From: Bacteroidia bacterium
GTDB taxonomy: Bacteria > Bacteroidota > Bacteroidia > AKYH767-A > OLB10
Direction of reading: 5' to 3'
Assembly (NCBI GenBank): GCA_016788185.1
Contig: JAEUTF010000033.1
Location: 1 to 57,168 of the forward strand
Length of the DNA: 57,168 nt
The notes under the pieces were generated by a model. The model saw only the letters and a list, made by a program, of their open reading frames with translations. It ran no database searches and had not been told where the DNA came from. Made by a program: the position numbers and the translations under genes. Below are positions 32,901-41,990 of this stretch, one piece after another; the stretch's first letter is position 1; each line of letters opens with the position of its first letter.

Positions 32901-34040
32901 CTAACTTTTTTTCATCCAGCCCTTCTTCCAGAAAATGAACAACTGAACCAGCACCACCAGGAGCATGAAAAGCATGACTCCAAAATAACCATAGGGAGAG
33001 TACAACTCGGGCATGTTCCAGGGCAGCTTTTCACCTGTTTCAGGATCCGTACTTGAAAAATTCATTCCGTAGACACCCACAATGAATGTCAGGGGGATAA
33101 ATATGGTGGAGATCACGGCCAGCACTTTCATGACCTGATTCAGCCGGTTGCTCACACTGCTCAGGTAAATATCCATGAGCGAGGCGGTAATTTCCTTGTA
33201 GCTTTCCACCAGGTCCATGACCTGGATCGTATGATCATAGGTATCTCTGAAATACAATTTCGTCTGATCGCTGATAAAAGCGGAGCTGCTTCGCAGGATA
33301 TCATTCACTTTGTCGCGTTCGGCAAATACCGCGCGGCGCAGTACAATCAGTTCACGTTTGATCAATTGTATGCGTTGCAGAGAGGCTCTGCTCGGATTGG
33401 TAAACAATTCGTCTTCCAGTTCATCGAGCTTCTCTCCCAGAAATTCAAGAAGCGGGAAATACGTATCCACCACCGAATCCAGCAAGGCATAGGTCAGGTA
33501 ATCGGAGCCCGATGAGCGGAGATGCCCCTTCCCGGTTCGGATGCGGGTACGCACCGCTTCAAAATGATCATCGTAATTCTCCTGTATGGTAATCACGAGA
33601 TTTTTATGGACAAACAGTGAAAGCTGATCATTCTTCAAAGCCCCTTCGTTGTTGTTCTTCAGCAACCTTGTCACGATGAACAGGTGGTCTTCAAATTCCT
33701 CCAGTTTGGGACGTTGATAGGTATTGATCACGTCCTCCATTTCAAGCCGGTGAATGCTGAATTCGTAGCAAAAATTTTCCAGGAGGCTTCGATCGCCGAA
33801 ACCTTTCAGTTCCACCCAGTGCAACATTTCCGGTTGCTTTTCTATTCTCTGCCGAACCTGATCGAGGTGCTCCATGGGCGTTTCCAGAAGCAATTCACTG
33901 CTGTACGAGGTCACATGCAGACGGGGTTTGAAAGCATCTTCCGCCAGGTTGATCATCCCGGGTGCTGCGCCCGGGCTGGTACGTTTGGGACGCCATACAC
34001 GTAGCCGGCGAGGAATTGGAGGAAGGCCCGACTTAGACAT
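32901..34040 (-). CDS. corA: CorA-type magnesium/cobalt channel
   Basis: A 379-residue CorA family cation channel. A large cytoplasmic N-terminal domain with long helices (EKLDELEDELFTNPSRASLQRIQLIKRELI) is followed by two membrane helices at the C-terminus. The selectivity loop YGMNF, the GMN signature, ends the first helix (ISTIFIPLTFIVGVYGMNF), and the short outside loop ends in WNMPELYSPYGYFG. The basic tail WKKGWMKKS completes the fold. The ATG at 34040 is preferred over 34070: an exact TATTTTTG lies six bases before it, so the message may start at the start codon. It leads an operon with priA. Confidence 0.95.
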   Translation of the reverse strand: MSKSGLPPIPRRLRVWRPKRTSPGAAPGMINLAEDAFKPRLHVTSYSSELLLETPMEHLDQVRQRIEKQPEMLHWVELKGFGDRSLLENFCYEFSIHRLEMEDVINTYQRPKLEEFEDHLFIVTRLLKNNNEGALKNDQLSLFVHKNLVITIQENYDDHFEAVRTRIRTGKGHLRSSGSDYLTYALLDSVVDTYFPLLEFLGEKLDELEDELFTNPSRASLQRIQLIKRELIVLRRAVFAERDKVNDILRSSSAFISDQTKLYFRDTYDHTIQVMDLVESYKEITASLMDIYLSSVSNRLNQVMKVLAVISTIFIPLTFIVGVYGMNFSSTDPETGEKLPWNMPELYSPYGYFGVMLFMLLVVLVQLFIFWKKGWMKKS

Positions 34041-34046
34041 TGGCCT

Positions 34047-34054
34047 CAAAAATA
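34047..34054 (-). promoter_or_regulatory. TAnnTTTG element directly before corA
   Basis: Minus-strand TATTTTTG (34054-34047) is an exact match. Seven bases past its G is 34040, the A of the corA ATG, predicting a leaderless message. Confidence 0.5.
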
Positions 34055-34139
34055 AACCGAATAAGTTCACGAATGACGAATGGAAATAAATACCGGAAAA
34101 TCAAGCACCAGGATTAGAATGCCGGTATCCAGGATATCT

Positions 34140-34147
34140 TACTTTTG
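34140..34147 (+). promoter_or_regulatory. Possible -7 element upstream of the methyltransferase gene
   Basis: TACTTTTG matches TAnnTTTG exactly, but the leader to the ATG at 34296 would be about 140 bases and no -33 TTG is seen. The 255-base gap 34041-34295 holds nothing else I can recognise. Confidence 0.3.
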
Positions 34148-34295
34148 CAAAAAGATAATAGCTTCAGGTCTTAAAGGCGAATCGCAATGCAATTACAAAC
34201 TACTGATAATGAAGTTTGTGCACAGCAACAACGGGTATGCCATCCGAACAGTATGCATCAGGCAACACTAAACATGGAATCCGGGAAATCATCAG

Positions 34296-35030
34296 ATGAA
34301 AGAAACAGCCTGGTTTGAATCATGGTTTGATTCGCCGTATTATCATCTCCTGTACAAGGACCGGGATAACAGCGAAGCACAAAACTTCCTCGACCTGCTG
34401 TTGGAGCGGATCCACCTGAAGAGCGGTAGCCCGGTACTGGATCTGGCCTGTGGCAAAGGCAGGCATTCGCTACATCTTTTTCAAAACGGCTATGACGTTA
34501 CAGGCATTGATTTATCAGAAGAGAACATCCGGTATTGCCACCGGTTTGAAAATGAAAGGCTGCATTTTTACCGGCACGATATGCGCCGGATTCTTCGGCT
34601 GAATTATTTTGACGCCGTTTTCAATCTGTTCACCAGTTTCGGATACTTTGACCGGGATCATGAAAACGAGTTGGTGGTTCAGGCCGCCTCCTCGAGCCTG
34701 CATCCGGGCGGATATTTCATCATTGATTTTCTGAATGCCCATTACACCTTGCAGCATTTGTGCGCTGAACAGGAAAAAAACATTGAAGGCATCACCTTTC
34801 ATCTTCATCGAAAAACCGAAGGGGATCACCTGATCAAAGAAATACGATTCCATGCCGAAGGCCGTGATTTCAGATTCCGTGAAAAAGTAAAACTACTTTT
34901 TCCAGAAGATTTTATGCGCTACTTCGCCAAATCAGGTCTGACGGTACTGGAGACGTACGGAAACTACCAGTTACAGGATTTTAATGCGGAGAGTTCACAA
35001 CGGCTTATATTTGTTACCCGGAAGTTATAA
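34296..35030 (+). CDS. Class I SAM-dependent methyltransferase
   Basis: A 244-residue methyltransferase. Motif I is PVLDLACGKGRHSLHLFQNG, followed by the acidic end of beta-2 in VTGIDLSEENI. FDAVFNLFTSFGYF corresponds to motif IV (beta-4 and the following loop), and LHPGGYFIIDFLN to the post-catalytic strand. The C-terminal half has a beta-rich extension (GITFHLHRKTEGDHLIKEIRFH) typical of the small-molecule methyltransferases common in this phylum. The substrate cannot be read from the sequence. The ZIP transporter gene begins two bases after its stop, so the two are cotranscribed. Confidence 0.88.
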   Translation: MKETAWFESWFDSPYYHLLYKDRDNSEAQNFLDLLLERIHLKSGSPVLDLACGKGRHSLHLFQNGYDVTGIDLSEENIRYCHRFENERLHFYRHDMRRILRLNYFDAVFNLFTSFGYFDRDHENELVVQAASSSLHPGGYFIIDFLNAHYTLQHLCAEQEKNIEGITFHLHRKTEGDHLIKEIRFHAEGRDFRFREKVKLLFPEDFMRYFAKSGLTVLETYGNYQLQDFNAESSQRLIFVTRKL

Positions 35031-35032
35031 GT

Positions 35033-35767
35033 ATGGCCTTCTTCGATCTCTTTCTCCTTTTTGCATCGGTGCTCATCAGCGGCGGCATTTTCTTTTTTCT
35101 GCGCAAACCCTCTCCGCGTTTTTTAAAACTCCTCCTTTCCTTTTCCGGAGCCTTTCTCTTTGCCATCAGCGTACTGCATCTTATGCCTGAAGTATATGCA
35201 GGGAGCGGACCCGGTATCGGCATCTGGATCATGCTTGGTTTTTTCCTTCAGATTGTTCTCGAGTTGTTCTCTGAAGGAATCGAGCACGGACACATTCATG
35301 TTCATCAGCATGAACATGCCAGTTTCCCGGGCACCATGATGATCAGTTTATCGCTGCACAGTTTTCTGGAGGGCATACCGCTCACTTCGCTGGCCACCGG
35401 CGTGCATGAACACAGTCATTCGCATTCGCTTTTATATGGAATCATGCTGCATCATATCCCCGTTGCCTTCGCACTGGTGAGCATGCTCTCCGCCTCCGGG
35501 GTGAGTCGCCGGAAATCATTTTTGCTTCTGCTTGTTTTTGCTTCCATGGCTCCCCTGGGAGCACTCAGCGGCATGCTTTTTCACGAACATGCCACCGGCA
35601 GCATTGCCCCCTATTTCAATAACATCATGGCCCTGGTGATCGGAATTTTTCTGCACATCAGTACCACCATTCTTTTTGAATCCAGCAGTGACCACCGTTT
35701 CAATATTTATAAATTACTGGCTATTGTCACCGGGGGATTGATTGGAATCATCAGTTTCGGGTTTTGA
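35033..35767 (+). CDS. ZIP family metal transporter
   Basis: A 244-residue ZIP (zinc/iron-regulated) permease with about seven or eight membrane helices. The variable cytosolic loop is histidine-rich (EHGHIHVHQHEHA). Metal-binding helices carry LSLHSFLEGIPLTSLATG and, after a second His-rich stretch (HEHSHSHS), IMLHHIPVAFALVSML. These H-x-x-x-E and H-H-x-P patterns define the binuclear metal site. Import of Zn2+ or a similar divalent metal is likely. It follows the methyltransferase gene by two bases. Confidence 0.93.
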   Translation: MAFFDLFLLFASVLISGGIFFFLRKPSPRFLKLLLSFSGAFLFAISVLHLMPEVYAGSGPGIGIWIMLGFFLQIVLELFSEGIEHGHIHVHQHEHASFPGTMMISLSLHSFLEGIPLTSLATGVHEHSHSHSLLYGIMLHHIPVAFALVSMLSASGVSRRKSFLLLLVFASMAPLGALSGMLFHEHATGSIAPYFNNIMALVIGIFLHISTTILFESSSDHRFNIYKLLAIVTGGLIGIISFGF

Positions 35768-35918
35768 CAAAAGCAGATCGTTGCTAGTTCTGTTTGCTCA
35801 TTTTCAGCTAATTATAAAAATGCTGGTGAAGCGGTTAACAAGTAAATATCCTTGAAAAGCATGGACTATTTGAGATATTGCTATATTAGTGCATCAGCTA
35901 ATCCAAACCCAATATACC

Positions 35919-37757
35919 ATGAAAAAAATTCTACTGCTTCTATTATGCATTGCCTCAGGTTACGGTCTGTACGCGCAAACTTCCGGCGGACCGGATGCCT
36001 ATGGCTACATCTGGCGCGACAGCAATGATCCAAACGGTCCGGCCTACAACTGGGTGGATATTGCCAACGACCCCTCTGCCATTGAGGTGACCGGCCTGTC
36101 CGATGATAACATTGTAGGTCCCTTCTTTCTACCCAATCCTTTCCAGTATTACTGGTACACGGTTGACCGTTTCTGGATCGGCTCCAACGGGTATATCGTT
36201 TTCAGCCCGAACACCTCCTTTGCACACCCCTTTCCGGTGATTCCCACTCCCGACAACAAAAACAACTATGTGGCACCCCTGATGACAGATCTGAACCTCG
36301 ACCAAACCGGAACGGCAAGCGGCAATCCGGCCAGCTGCTACTACTGGTACAGCCCGAACGAAGATTCTGTGATTGTTACCTGGGACAGCGTACCCTTCTG
36401 GAATACCGGGAGTCCCTCGTACATCGGAGAAAACACTTTTCAGATTATCCTGAATTACAATGACAGTTCGATCACCTTTCAATACCTGACACAAAATGGC
36501 GCCAGCGTCTCCACACTCGACTTTACCACCACCGGAATTGAAAACACTTCCGGGAACGACGGACTGATGTGGGCACATGATCAATATGCTCCTTCACAGT
36601 ACGCCATTAAATTCTACCCGCCTGTCAGCTCCACGCTCCAAATCAACGATGCATCCACCAATTACAACGACAATCCGCTGACCGGTGCCAAATTCCTCTC
36701 AAAAAATGCAACAGGCACCTTTTACCTCACAGCGGAAGTTAAAAACAGCGGTAATACCACGCTGAACCCCTTCAACGTAACCGGTGTGGTTCGGGCGCAG
36801 AACAATGCGATTGTCGTATCCAACACGGCCGTCACCGACACCTTGCAGGCCGGGCAAACACAACTGCTGAGTTATGCCAATGCCTTCATACCTGTGAATG
36901 CCGGCACCTTCCGTTTCATCAACACCACCACGCTTGCCGGAGATGCGGCCAGCAGCAACGATGTAAAGACGATGGAATTGCAGGTTGTGGATACAACGCT
37001 CCTGGATATTGAATTGAAATACGACAACGGCACTGCGGCTGCCGGCGGAATTTCCTGGAACGGAGGCGACGGCGGATGTGCCAATTATTTCATTCCACCC
37101 TTCTATCCCTGCGACATCACCAAGGTTGCCGCCTACATTGTTGCGGATCCTAACGCCGTAGGTTATACCATGAAAGTATTCGATGATGATGGTCCTGCCG
37201 GTAGCGCCGGAACCATGCTTGATTCCATCTATGTAGCTCCGGGCACCTTTACCCTGGCCGCCTTCAACACCAGCATACTCACCCAGGCCATTCGCGTTGA
37301 CAGCGGCGGTTTTTACGTCGTTTGGCAAATGAACGGTGACGGAGTTTCACTCGGACAAAACCAGATTGCTCCGTTCAGTAACCGCACGTTCGAAGTATTG
37401 AGCGGCACGATGTCGGATTACCGCTACCGTGATATTGAAGACTTGATGATCCGTGCCAACATTTCCAGGGTTGGCGTTGGTTTAGCCGAATCTGAAAAAC
37501 TCGAGGGCATCGGTCAGTTTTTCCCGAATCCTGCCAGAGACCGGGCTGCCTTGCTGGTCGATGCTTCAGCCCTTGGAGCCAATTTACTCTATGTTCAGCT
37601 GTATGATATAAAAGGAGCACTTGTTTCCAGCGACCGCCTTGCCGTTCAAAACGGTCAGATTGAAGTAGATCTTAGCGGTCTGGAGAGTGGCCTTTACACA
37701 GTACGCTTCTCTACCGGTAGCAAAGAAATCAGCAGGAAACTGAATGTGATCCGCTGA
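35919..37757 (+). CDS. Large secreted protein with type IX secretion sorting domain
   Basis: A 612-residue cargo protein. The ATG at 35919 gives a signal peptide (MKKILLLLLCIASGYGLYAQ). The first half has a NIDO-like beta domain with FWIGSNGYIVFSP, VAPLMTDLN and ENTFQIILNYNDSSITFQY, a pattern seen in adhesive extracellular proteins. The second half has beta-sandwich segments, and the last 80 residues are a T9SS type A sorting domain: FFPNPARDRAALLVD, VQLYDIKGALV and LESGLYTVRFSTGS, ending in basic KLNVIR. It should be exported through the Sec and Por/Gld systems and anchored or released at the surface. It has its own terminator. Confidence 0.88.
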   Translation: MKKILLLLLCIASGYGLYAQTSGGPDAYGYIWRDSNDPNGPAYNWVDIANDPSAIEVTGLSDDNIVGPFFLPNPFQYYWYTVDRFWIGSNGYIVFSPNTSFAHPFPVIPTPDNKNNYVAPLMTDLNLDQTGTASGNPASCYYWYSPNEDSVIVTWDSVPFWNTGSPSYIGENTFQIILNYNDSSITFQYLTQNGASVSTLDFTTTGIENTSGNDGLMWAHDQYAPSQYAIKFYPPVSSTLQINDASTNYNDNPLTGAKFLSKNATGTFYLTAEVKNSGNTTLNPFNVTGVVRAQNNAIVVSNTAVTDTLQAGQTQLLSYANAFIPVNAGTFRFINTTTLAGDAASSNDVKTMELQVVDTTLLDIELKYDNGTAAAGGISWNGGDGGCANYFIPPFYPCDITKVAAYIVADPNAVGYTMKVFDDDGPAGSAGTMLDSIYVAPGTFTLAAFNTSILTQAIRVDSGGFYVVWQMNGDGVSLGQNQIAPFSNRTFEVLSGTMSDYRYRDIEDLMIRANISRVGVGLAESEKLEGIGQFFPNPARDRAALLVDASALGANLLYVQLYDIKGALVSSDRLAVQNGQIEVDLSGLESGLYTVRFSTGSKEISRKLNVIR

Positions 37758-37779
37758 TTTCCGGCATACGAATAATTTT

Positions 37780-37815
37780 AAAAGGCTGTCACGTTGAACG
37801 TGACAGCCTTTTTTT
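37780..37815 (+). terminator. Strong intrinsic terminator, probably bidirectional
   Basis: AAAAGGCTGTCACGT (37780-37794) and its exact complement (37798-37812) form a 15-bp stem with loop TGA and a T-run to 37815. A-rich sequence on the left also gives U residues on the minus strand, so it can serve the DUF4153 gene ending at 37880. Confidence 0.9.
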
Positions 37816-37879
37816 CAGAACTATAAAAGAGAACAGCCCTCCTTATGGGCTCGGATAAGATTAAAATGGATCGGGGCCA

Positions 37880-39718
37880 TCACGGCACATCCGGAGAGAT
37901 CCGGACCAGCAAATCCGCTTCCAGCGAATGGACATAACGGAGTTCCCTTTTACTGTTCAGTTTGCCGGCCACCTGTTTTATGATGAAGCGGCATGATCCG
38001 GTTTTACCCTTGCGTGTAAAACTCATTTCAGCCAGCGGCACCGCACTGTAATTCTCACCGTACCTTCGGATCAGGCCATTGCATACTTCCGACAGTTCCA
38101 ATTCGGCCAGTAAACCGGAATCATCCTGTACACTCAGTTTTTGGTTCTGGTCGTGCATCACCACCAACAGGCGTATGACAGAATCGGGCCTGTACTTTTT
38201 CGCTTCGGAATTGGTGTCTTTCCAGAAACTGTAAGTCAGGTAATAATCATACCCACTCACGCGTAAAGGCTCAGCATACGCATTGTACGAAAAATTAAAA
38301 TTATTGCTTCCGGAAGTCACGCTACCCGGGTAAGTGTAGGCCAGATTCCAGTGGTGCATGACACGGCCTGCCACCGCATAGGATCCTTCTTTCTTCACCA
38401 GTGAATCCATCTCGAGGGAAATAAAACTCTGCAACGAACCGGCACCGTGCGTACGGACCAGGTAAGAGAGTATGCTGCTCATATCGACCAGGTCATGGCT
38501 GGCAAACAACTTTCCCGGAACTGCAGGCACGATTTTATCCTGTTGAAGCATGCCGTATTTATCTGCAATGGCGGTAAGGCGGTTCAACTGACTCTTCCGG
38601 CTTACCGAAAAAGCACTCCACGGGCCGAATCCTGAAATCAGAGCGGCCAGAAACAAAGTCAGCGGTATGAAACGGATGTGCTTCCTCTGACTGAAAAGGA
38701 AATAAAAGGCGTTGAGGAGGAGCCAGGCTGCAAGCACCATAACAAAATACCGGTTCTCGGTAATCCCATATGCCCTGACACGAATGAAGATGGAAAATGC
38801 CAGCAGTAAAATCAGCGGAAAGAGTGCCCTGAAAAAATTACGGGCATATGCATTGATCCATTTGTATTGCGCGCTCTCACGCAGCGGCCAGACCAACAAC
38901 AAAGCCAGAATGCCGGCTGTGGAAAATCCAATAACGAGGTAGGACACCCAACCTTCGGGCCAATGCATGGTGATCAGAATTTTTGCTCCATACACATAGA
39001 GAATCAGGAGGTAAATCGTGACCAGCGGCAACAAAACAAACTGGGTAAATACCCGAAGTCCCGAAGGATATTCATCGCTACGTTCCAGAGCAGGAAGATC
39101 CTCCGGCAGGTCTGAAAGAAAAAACCAGGTATTAAAAACAGCAGCAATCAGAATCCATAGCCTGACATAGATTTTATCATTCAGGTCCGCCTCAAACAAA
39201 TGATCTACGGACAACAAGGCCAGTGCCAATCCTCCAAACAAAACTCCTGAATAAAGTGCCGAGGTCAGAAACCTCAGAAAAAGTGATTTGTTATATTGCC
39301 AGAATCCCTTTATTTCATCGCCAACGAGGAAGGGGGCAAACGAAACACCGAGGTGTGCAGAGATGGACAATAAAAAATAGGTAGCGAGGTCCTTGTCTTT
39401 AAACTCCTCTGGCAGAGAAAAAATGTACAGGATACAAATGCCACCAAGCAACAAATGCGCGAAAAGGGCATTCAACTTTTTCAGACGGTAACGCTCCAGC
39501 AAAAAAGCCAAACCCGTAAAGGCGGGCAAGGCCAGCGAAGCGGTCATTACAAAATGAAAAACGGACTGGAAACCGGCATCCCCTTTCCGCTGATCCACCA
39601 ACCAGATCAGGGCCACGGCGGCCAGTGAGGAGATGAGCAAGGGGAGCGGGAAACGCCGGACGGTTTCCATCGCTTTCTCTCCAAATGACTTCAGTGAAGC
39701 TATCCTGAACATCGGCAT
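37880..39718 (-). CDS. DUF4153 membrane protein
   Basis: A 612-residue protein. About the first 390 residues contain roughly ten to eleven membrane helices (for example LLISSLAAVALIWLV, VLLPLVTIYLLILYVYGAKI and LFPLILLLAFSIFI). The last 220 residues are soluble and beta-rich (SGYDYYLTYSFWKD, MSFTRKGKTGSCRFIIKQV). The layout and the repeated aromatic-rich helices match DUF4153, a family of unknown function common in Bacteroidota. The gene is monocistronic and divergent from the S4-domain gene. Confidence 0.8.
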   Translation of the reverse strand: MPMFRIASLKSFGEKAMETVRRFPLPLLISSLAAVALIWLVDQRKGDAGFQSVFHFVMTASLALPAFTGLAFLLERYRLKKLNALFAHLLLGGICILYIFSLPEEFKDKDLATYFLLSISAHLGVSFAPFLVGDEIKGFWQYNKSLFLRFLTSALYSGVLFGGLALALLSVDHLFEADLNDKIYVRLWILIAAVFNTWFFLSDLPEDLPALERSDEYPSGLRVFTQFVLLPLVTIYLLILYVYGAKILITMHWPEGWVSYLVIGFSTAGILALLLVWPLRESAQYKWINAYARNFFRALFPLILLLAFSIFIRVRAYGITENRYFVMVLAAWLLLNAFYFLFSQRKHIRFIPLTLFLAALISGFGPWSAFSVSRKSQLNRLTAIADKYGMLQQDKIVPAVPGKLFASHDLVDMSSILSYLVRTHGAGSLQSFISLEMDSLVKKEGSYAVAGRVMHHWNLAYTYPGSVTSGSNNFNFSYNAYAEPLRVSGYDYYLTYSFWKDTNSEAKKYRPDSVIRLLVVMHDQNQKLSVQDDSGLLAELELSEVCNGLIRRYGENYSAVPLAEMSFTRKGKTGSCRFIIKQVAGKLNSKRELRYVHSLEADLLVRISPDVP

Positions 39719-39772
39719 GAAATATTTCCGTTAAAAGTACGAAAGGGAAGCATGGACTAGCTTTAAGCTTGG

Positions 39773-39780
39773 TATTTTTG
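39773..39780 (+). promoter_or_regulatory. TAnnTTTG element directly before the S4-domain gene
   Basis: TATTTTTG is an exact match ending six bases before the ATG at 39787. Seven bases past its G is 39787 itself, predicting a leaderless message. Confidence 0.5.
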
Positions 39781-39786
39781 TACCGG

Positions 39787-40176
39787 ATGGTTGAAACTGA
39801 AAAAACAAGGATTGACAAATATCTTTGGGCAATACGCCTTTATAAAACCAGGAAACTGGCTTCGGAAGCTTGTGAGAAAGGGAGAGTAAAAGTGGGCGGG
39901 ATTGCCGTAAAAGCCGGCAGAAGCATTAAGGCCGGTGAACTGATTGTACTGCACAGGGGGCCCTGGTATCAGCATATCCGTATTCTGGCCACAGCGGAAA
40001 GGAGAATGTCGGCTTCTGTGGTAAAAGAATTTTACGAGGACATTACACCAACAGAGGAAATGGAACGTTTGCAACTCCATCAGGCGGCCATGGCCTCCTG
40101 GAATATCAAACGGGGAGCAGGTCGCCCTACCAAAAAGGACCGAAGGGAAATGAATGATTTTCTTGGTGACTGGTAA
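39787..40176 (+). CDS. S4-domain RNA-binding protein, Hsp15-like
   Basis: A 129-residue protein with an S4 RNA-binding domain at the N-terminus (RIDKYLWAIRLYKTRKLASEACEKGRVKVGG) and a basic C-terminal tail (KRGAGRPTKKDRREMNDF). This is the Hsp15/YrfH pattern; Hsp15 binds stalled 50S subunits that carry a nascent chain and frees them for reuse. The start at ATG 39787 is supported by the family N-terminus; the frame also reaches a TTG at 39769. The GT2 gene begins 17 bases later and is probably cotranscribed. Confidence 0.9.
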   Translation: MVETEKTRIDKYLWAIRLYKTRKLASEACEKGRVKVGGIAVKAGRSIKAGELIVLHRGPWYQHIRILATAERRMSASVVKEFYEDITPTEEMERLQLHQAAMASWNIKRGAGRPTKKDRREMNDFLGDW

Positions 40177-40193
40177 TCAATACAGCCTGGCAC

Positions 40194-41192
40194 ATGACCA
40201 CCGTTAGTGTTCTTCTGCCCTTCTGCAGGGAGGGAGAATGGCTTCTGTCGTCGGTTGAGAGTATCCTGAAGCAGTCCATTGTTGATTTCGAACTCATTCT
40301 GACGGGAAACGATGCTGATACGCACACCCAAGCCATTGCTGCATCCCTGGCCGCAGGTGACCCTCGCATTCTGCTTTGCGATGAATCAAAAAAAGGAATA
40401 GCGCATGCTCTGAACAAAGGGCTCTCCCTTGCAAAAGGGAAGTATATCGCGCGGATGGATGCCGATGATTTCAGCTTGCCCGACCGCCTTCTGAAACAAT
40501 TTAAATTTCTGGAATCGGATCCGTCGGCCCTTGTGGTAGCCACACAAACGGCCAGCCATCCGGAAGGACCTCCCGGAAAAGGCTTTCACCATTTTATGAA
40601 CTGGCAAAACAATCTGGTAAGCCCCGAAGACCATTGGAAGAACCGCTTCGTCGAATCCCCCCTGGCCCACCCTACCGTCTTTTTTCACAGATCCCTGTAC
40701 GAGCGTTACGGAGGCTATCTCACCGATGGGAGTCCCGAGGATTATGAACTCTGGCTTCGCTGGATGGAACAAGGAATCTCCATCCAAAAAATACCCGAAG
40801 CGCTCCTGCTTTGGCGGGATCACGACCTTCGGCTGAGCCGTACTTCGGCTGAATACACGCAGGATGCATTTTTCCGTATGAAGTCTGCCTATCTGTGCCG
40901 GTGGATCCGACAAAATATTCCGGAGCGGAAAATAATTGTTTGCGGAGCGCATGCCTTGAACAGGAAAAGGGTGAAAATACTGGAAGAGCATGCGATTCAA
41001 ATACACGGTTACACCGATATTACCGAAAGATCAGCGACCGGTAAAGCCTTTTACCCTGCTCTTCAGCTAAAACCCTCCGGGGAGTTCTTTTACCTCAGCC
41101 TCGTTTCCGGACGCGGTAAAGGGGATGAAATCAGGTTGTTTTTAAACAGCAGGGGATTAAAAGAAGAGGAAGACTTCCTGATTGCAGGATAA
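40194..41192 (+). CDS. Family 2 glycosyltransferase with an extra C-terminal domain
   Basis: A 332-residue protein. Residues 1-240 are a GT-A fold family 2 glycosyltransferase: VSVLLPFCREGEWLLSSVESI, the nucleotide-binding KGKYIARMDADDFSLPDRL with its DAD metal motif, and DGSPEDYELWLRWMEQGI with the catalytic-base ED. From about 242 on, KIIVCGAHALNRKRVKILEEH, GYTDI and FFYLSLVSGRGKGDEIRLFLNSRG with final DFLIAG form a Rossmann-like domain that I recall at the end of some GT2 proteins. Its role is unknown; it may bind a nucleotide sugar or regulate the enzyme. The substrate is probably an envelope glycan. Confidence 0.88.
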   Translation: MTTVSVLLPFCREGEWLLSSVESILKQSIVDFELILTGNDADTHTQAIAASLAAGDPRILLCDESKKGIAHALNKGLSLAKGKYIARMDADDFSLPDRLLKQFKFLESDPSALVVATQTASHPEGPPGKGFHHFMNWQNNLVSPEDHWKNRFVESPLAHPTVFFHRSLYERYGGYLTDGSPEDYELWLRWMEQGISIQKIPEALLLWRDHDLRLSRTSAEYTQDAFFRMKSAYLCRWIRQNIPERKIIVCGAHALNRKRVKILEEHAIQIHGYTDITERSATGKAFYPALQLKPSGEFFYLSLVSGRGKGDEIRLFLNSRGLKEEEDFLIAG

Positions 41193-41256
41193 TGCTTATA
41201 AACAGCTGCTGTGCAAAACCATTGAAAACTATCGGCCACACTTTGCGTATACCGGC

Positions 41257-41264
41257 TAAATTTG
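41257..41264 (+). promoter_or_regulatory. TAnnTTTG element upstream of the outer-membrane barrel gene
   Basis: TAAATTTG is an exact match. The predicted start is near 41271, giving a leader of about 22 bases. Confidence 0.45.
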
Positions 41265-41292
41265 ATTCAGCCCCAAGGGCTATTGCACCTGC

Positions 41293-41988
41293 ATGAAAAA
41301 AGCCATTTTTCTTGTTCTCCTGATTTCACTGAGCATCCAAACGCCGGCGCAGAAAAATTTTGTCCAGGTAGGCCTTCTGGCAGGTCCTTCATGGGTCAAC
41401 CTTTATGGAAATCCTTTCATTGAAACTTTTCTCGAGCCTGAATTCAGATTTACAGGCGGACCCACCGTATATTATCCGTTCCACAAACATTTCGCCGTGA
41501 AATCGAACCTGTTCTTTGAATCCAAAGGATCGGGAGGAATCCTGCCTTTGTTTGATGAAGCCGGCGAGCCTCTGGGCATTCATGAAACAGAGGTACATTA
41601 CAATTATCTCACCATACCCCTCCTCTTTGATTATTATTTTGGACGTCGTCTGAAAGGAAACCTCACGGCCGGTCCTTATCTCGGTGTCATGCTGAACCAG
41701 AACACCACCTACACCAAGCCGGTAGGCGGTGAAAGTATTGTAGAAAAAGGAACTGCCAATTTCATTCCCTGGGATGGTGGTTTGGTTTTGGGCACCGGAG
41801 GCCGTTATACACTCAGCAAACGTTTTACGGTAAGTATTGAAGGCCGGTACAACATTGGCCTGACCAATATTGTATCAAGACCTGTCATGGGCAGTCTGAC
41901 CATTTACAACCTCTCCACTCAGATAATGCTGGGTATTTTCTATACCCCGGGGTACCAGGCGGGAAGAGTGAGGAACAGCCATCTATAG
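41293..41988 (+). CDS. Outer-membrane beta-barrel (porin family) protein
   Basis: A 231-residue protein with a signal peptide (MKKAIFLVLLISLSIQTPAQ) and a PorT/OMP_b-brl_2-type barrel. Alternating amphipathic strands are clear: FVQVGLLAGPSWVNLYG, FRFTGGPTVYYPF, FAVKSNLFFESKG, YNYLTIPLLFDYYFG, LKGNLTAGPYLGVML and FTVSIEGRYNIGL. An eight-stranded barrel in the outer membrane is likely. No ligand or partner can be read. The stop lies two bases before the convergent queA stop. Confidence 0.85.
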   Translation: MKKAIFLVLLISLSIQTPAQKNFVQVGLLAGPSWVNLYGNPFIETFLEPEFRFTGGPTVYYPFHKHFAVKSNLFFESKGSGGILPLFDEAGEPLGIHETEVHYNYLTIPLLFDYYFGRRLKGNLTAGPYLGVMLNQNTTYTKPVGGESIVEKGTANFIPWDGGLVLGTGGRYTLSKRFTVSIEGRYNIGLTNIVSRPVMGSLTIYNLSTQIMLGIFYTPGYQAGRVRNSHL

Positions 41989-41990
41989 CC

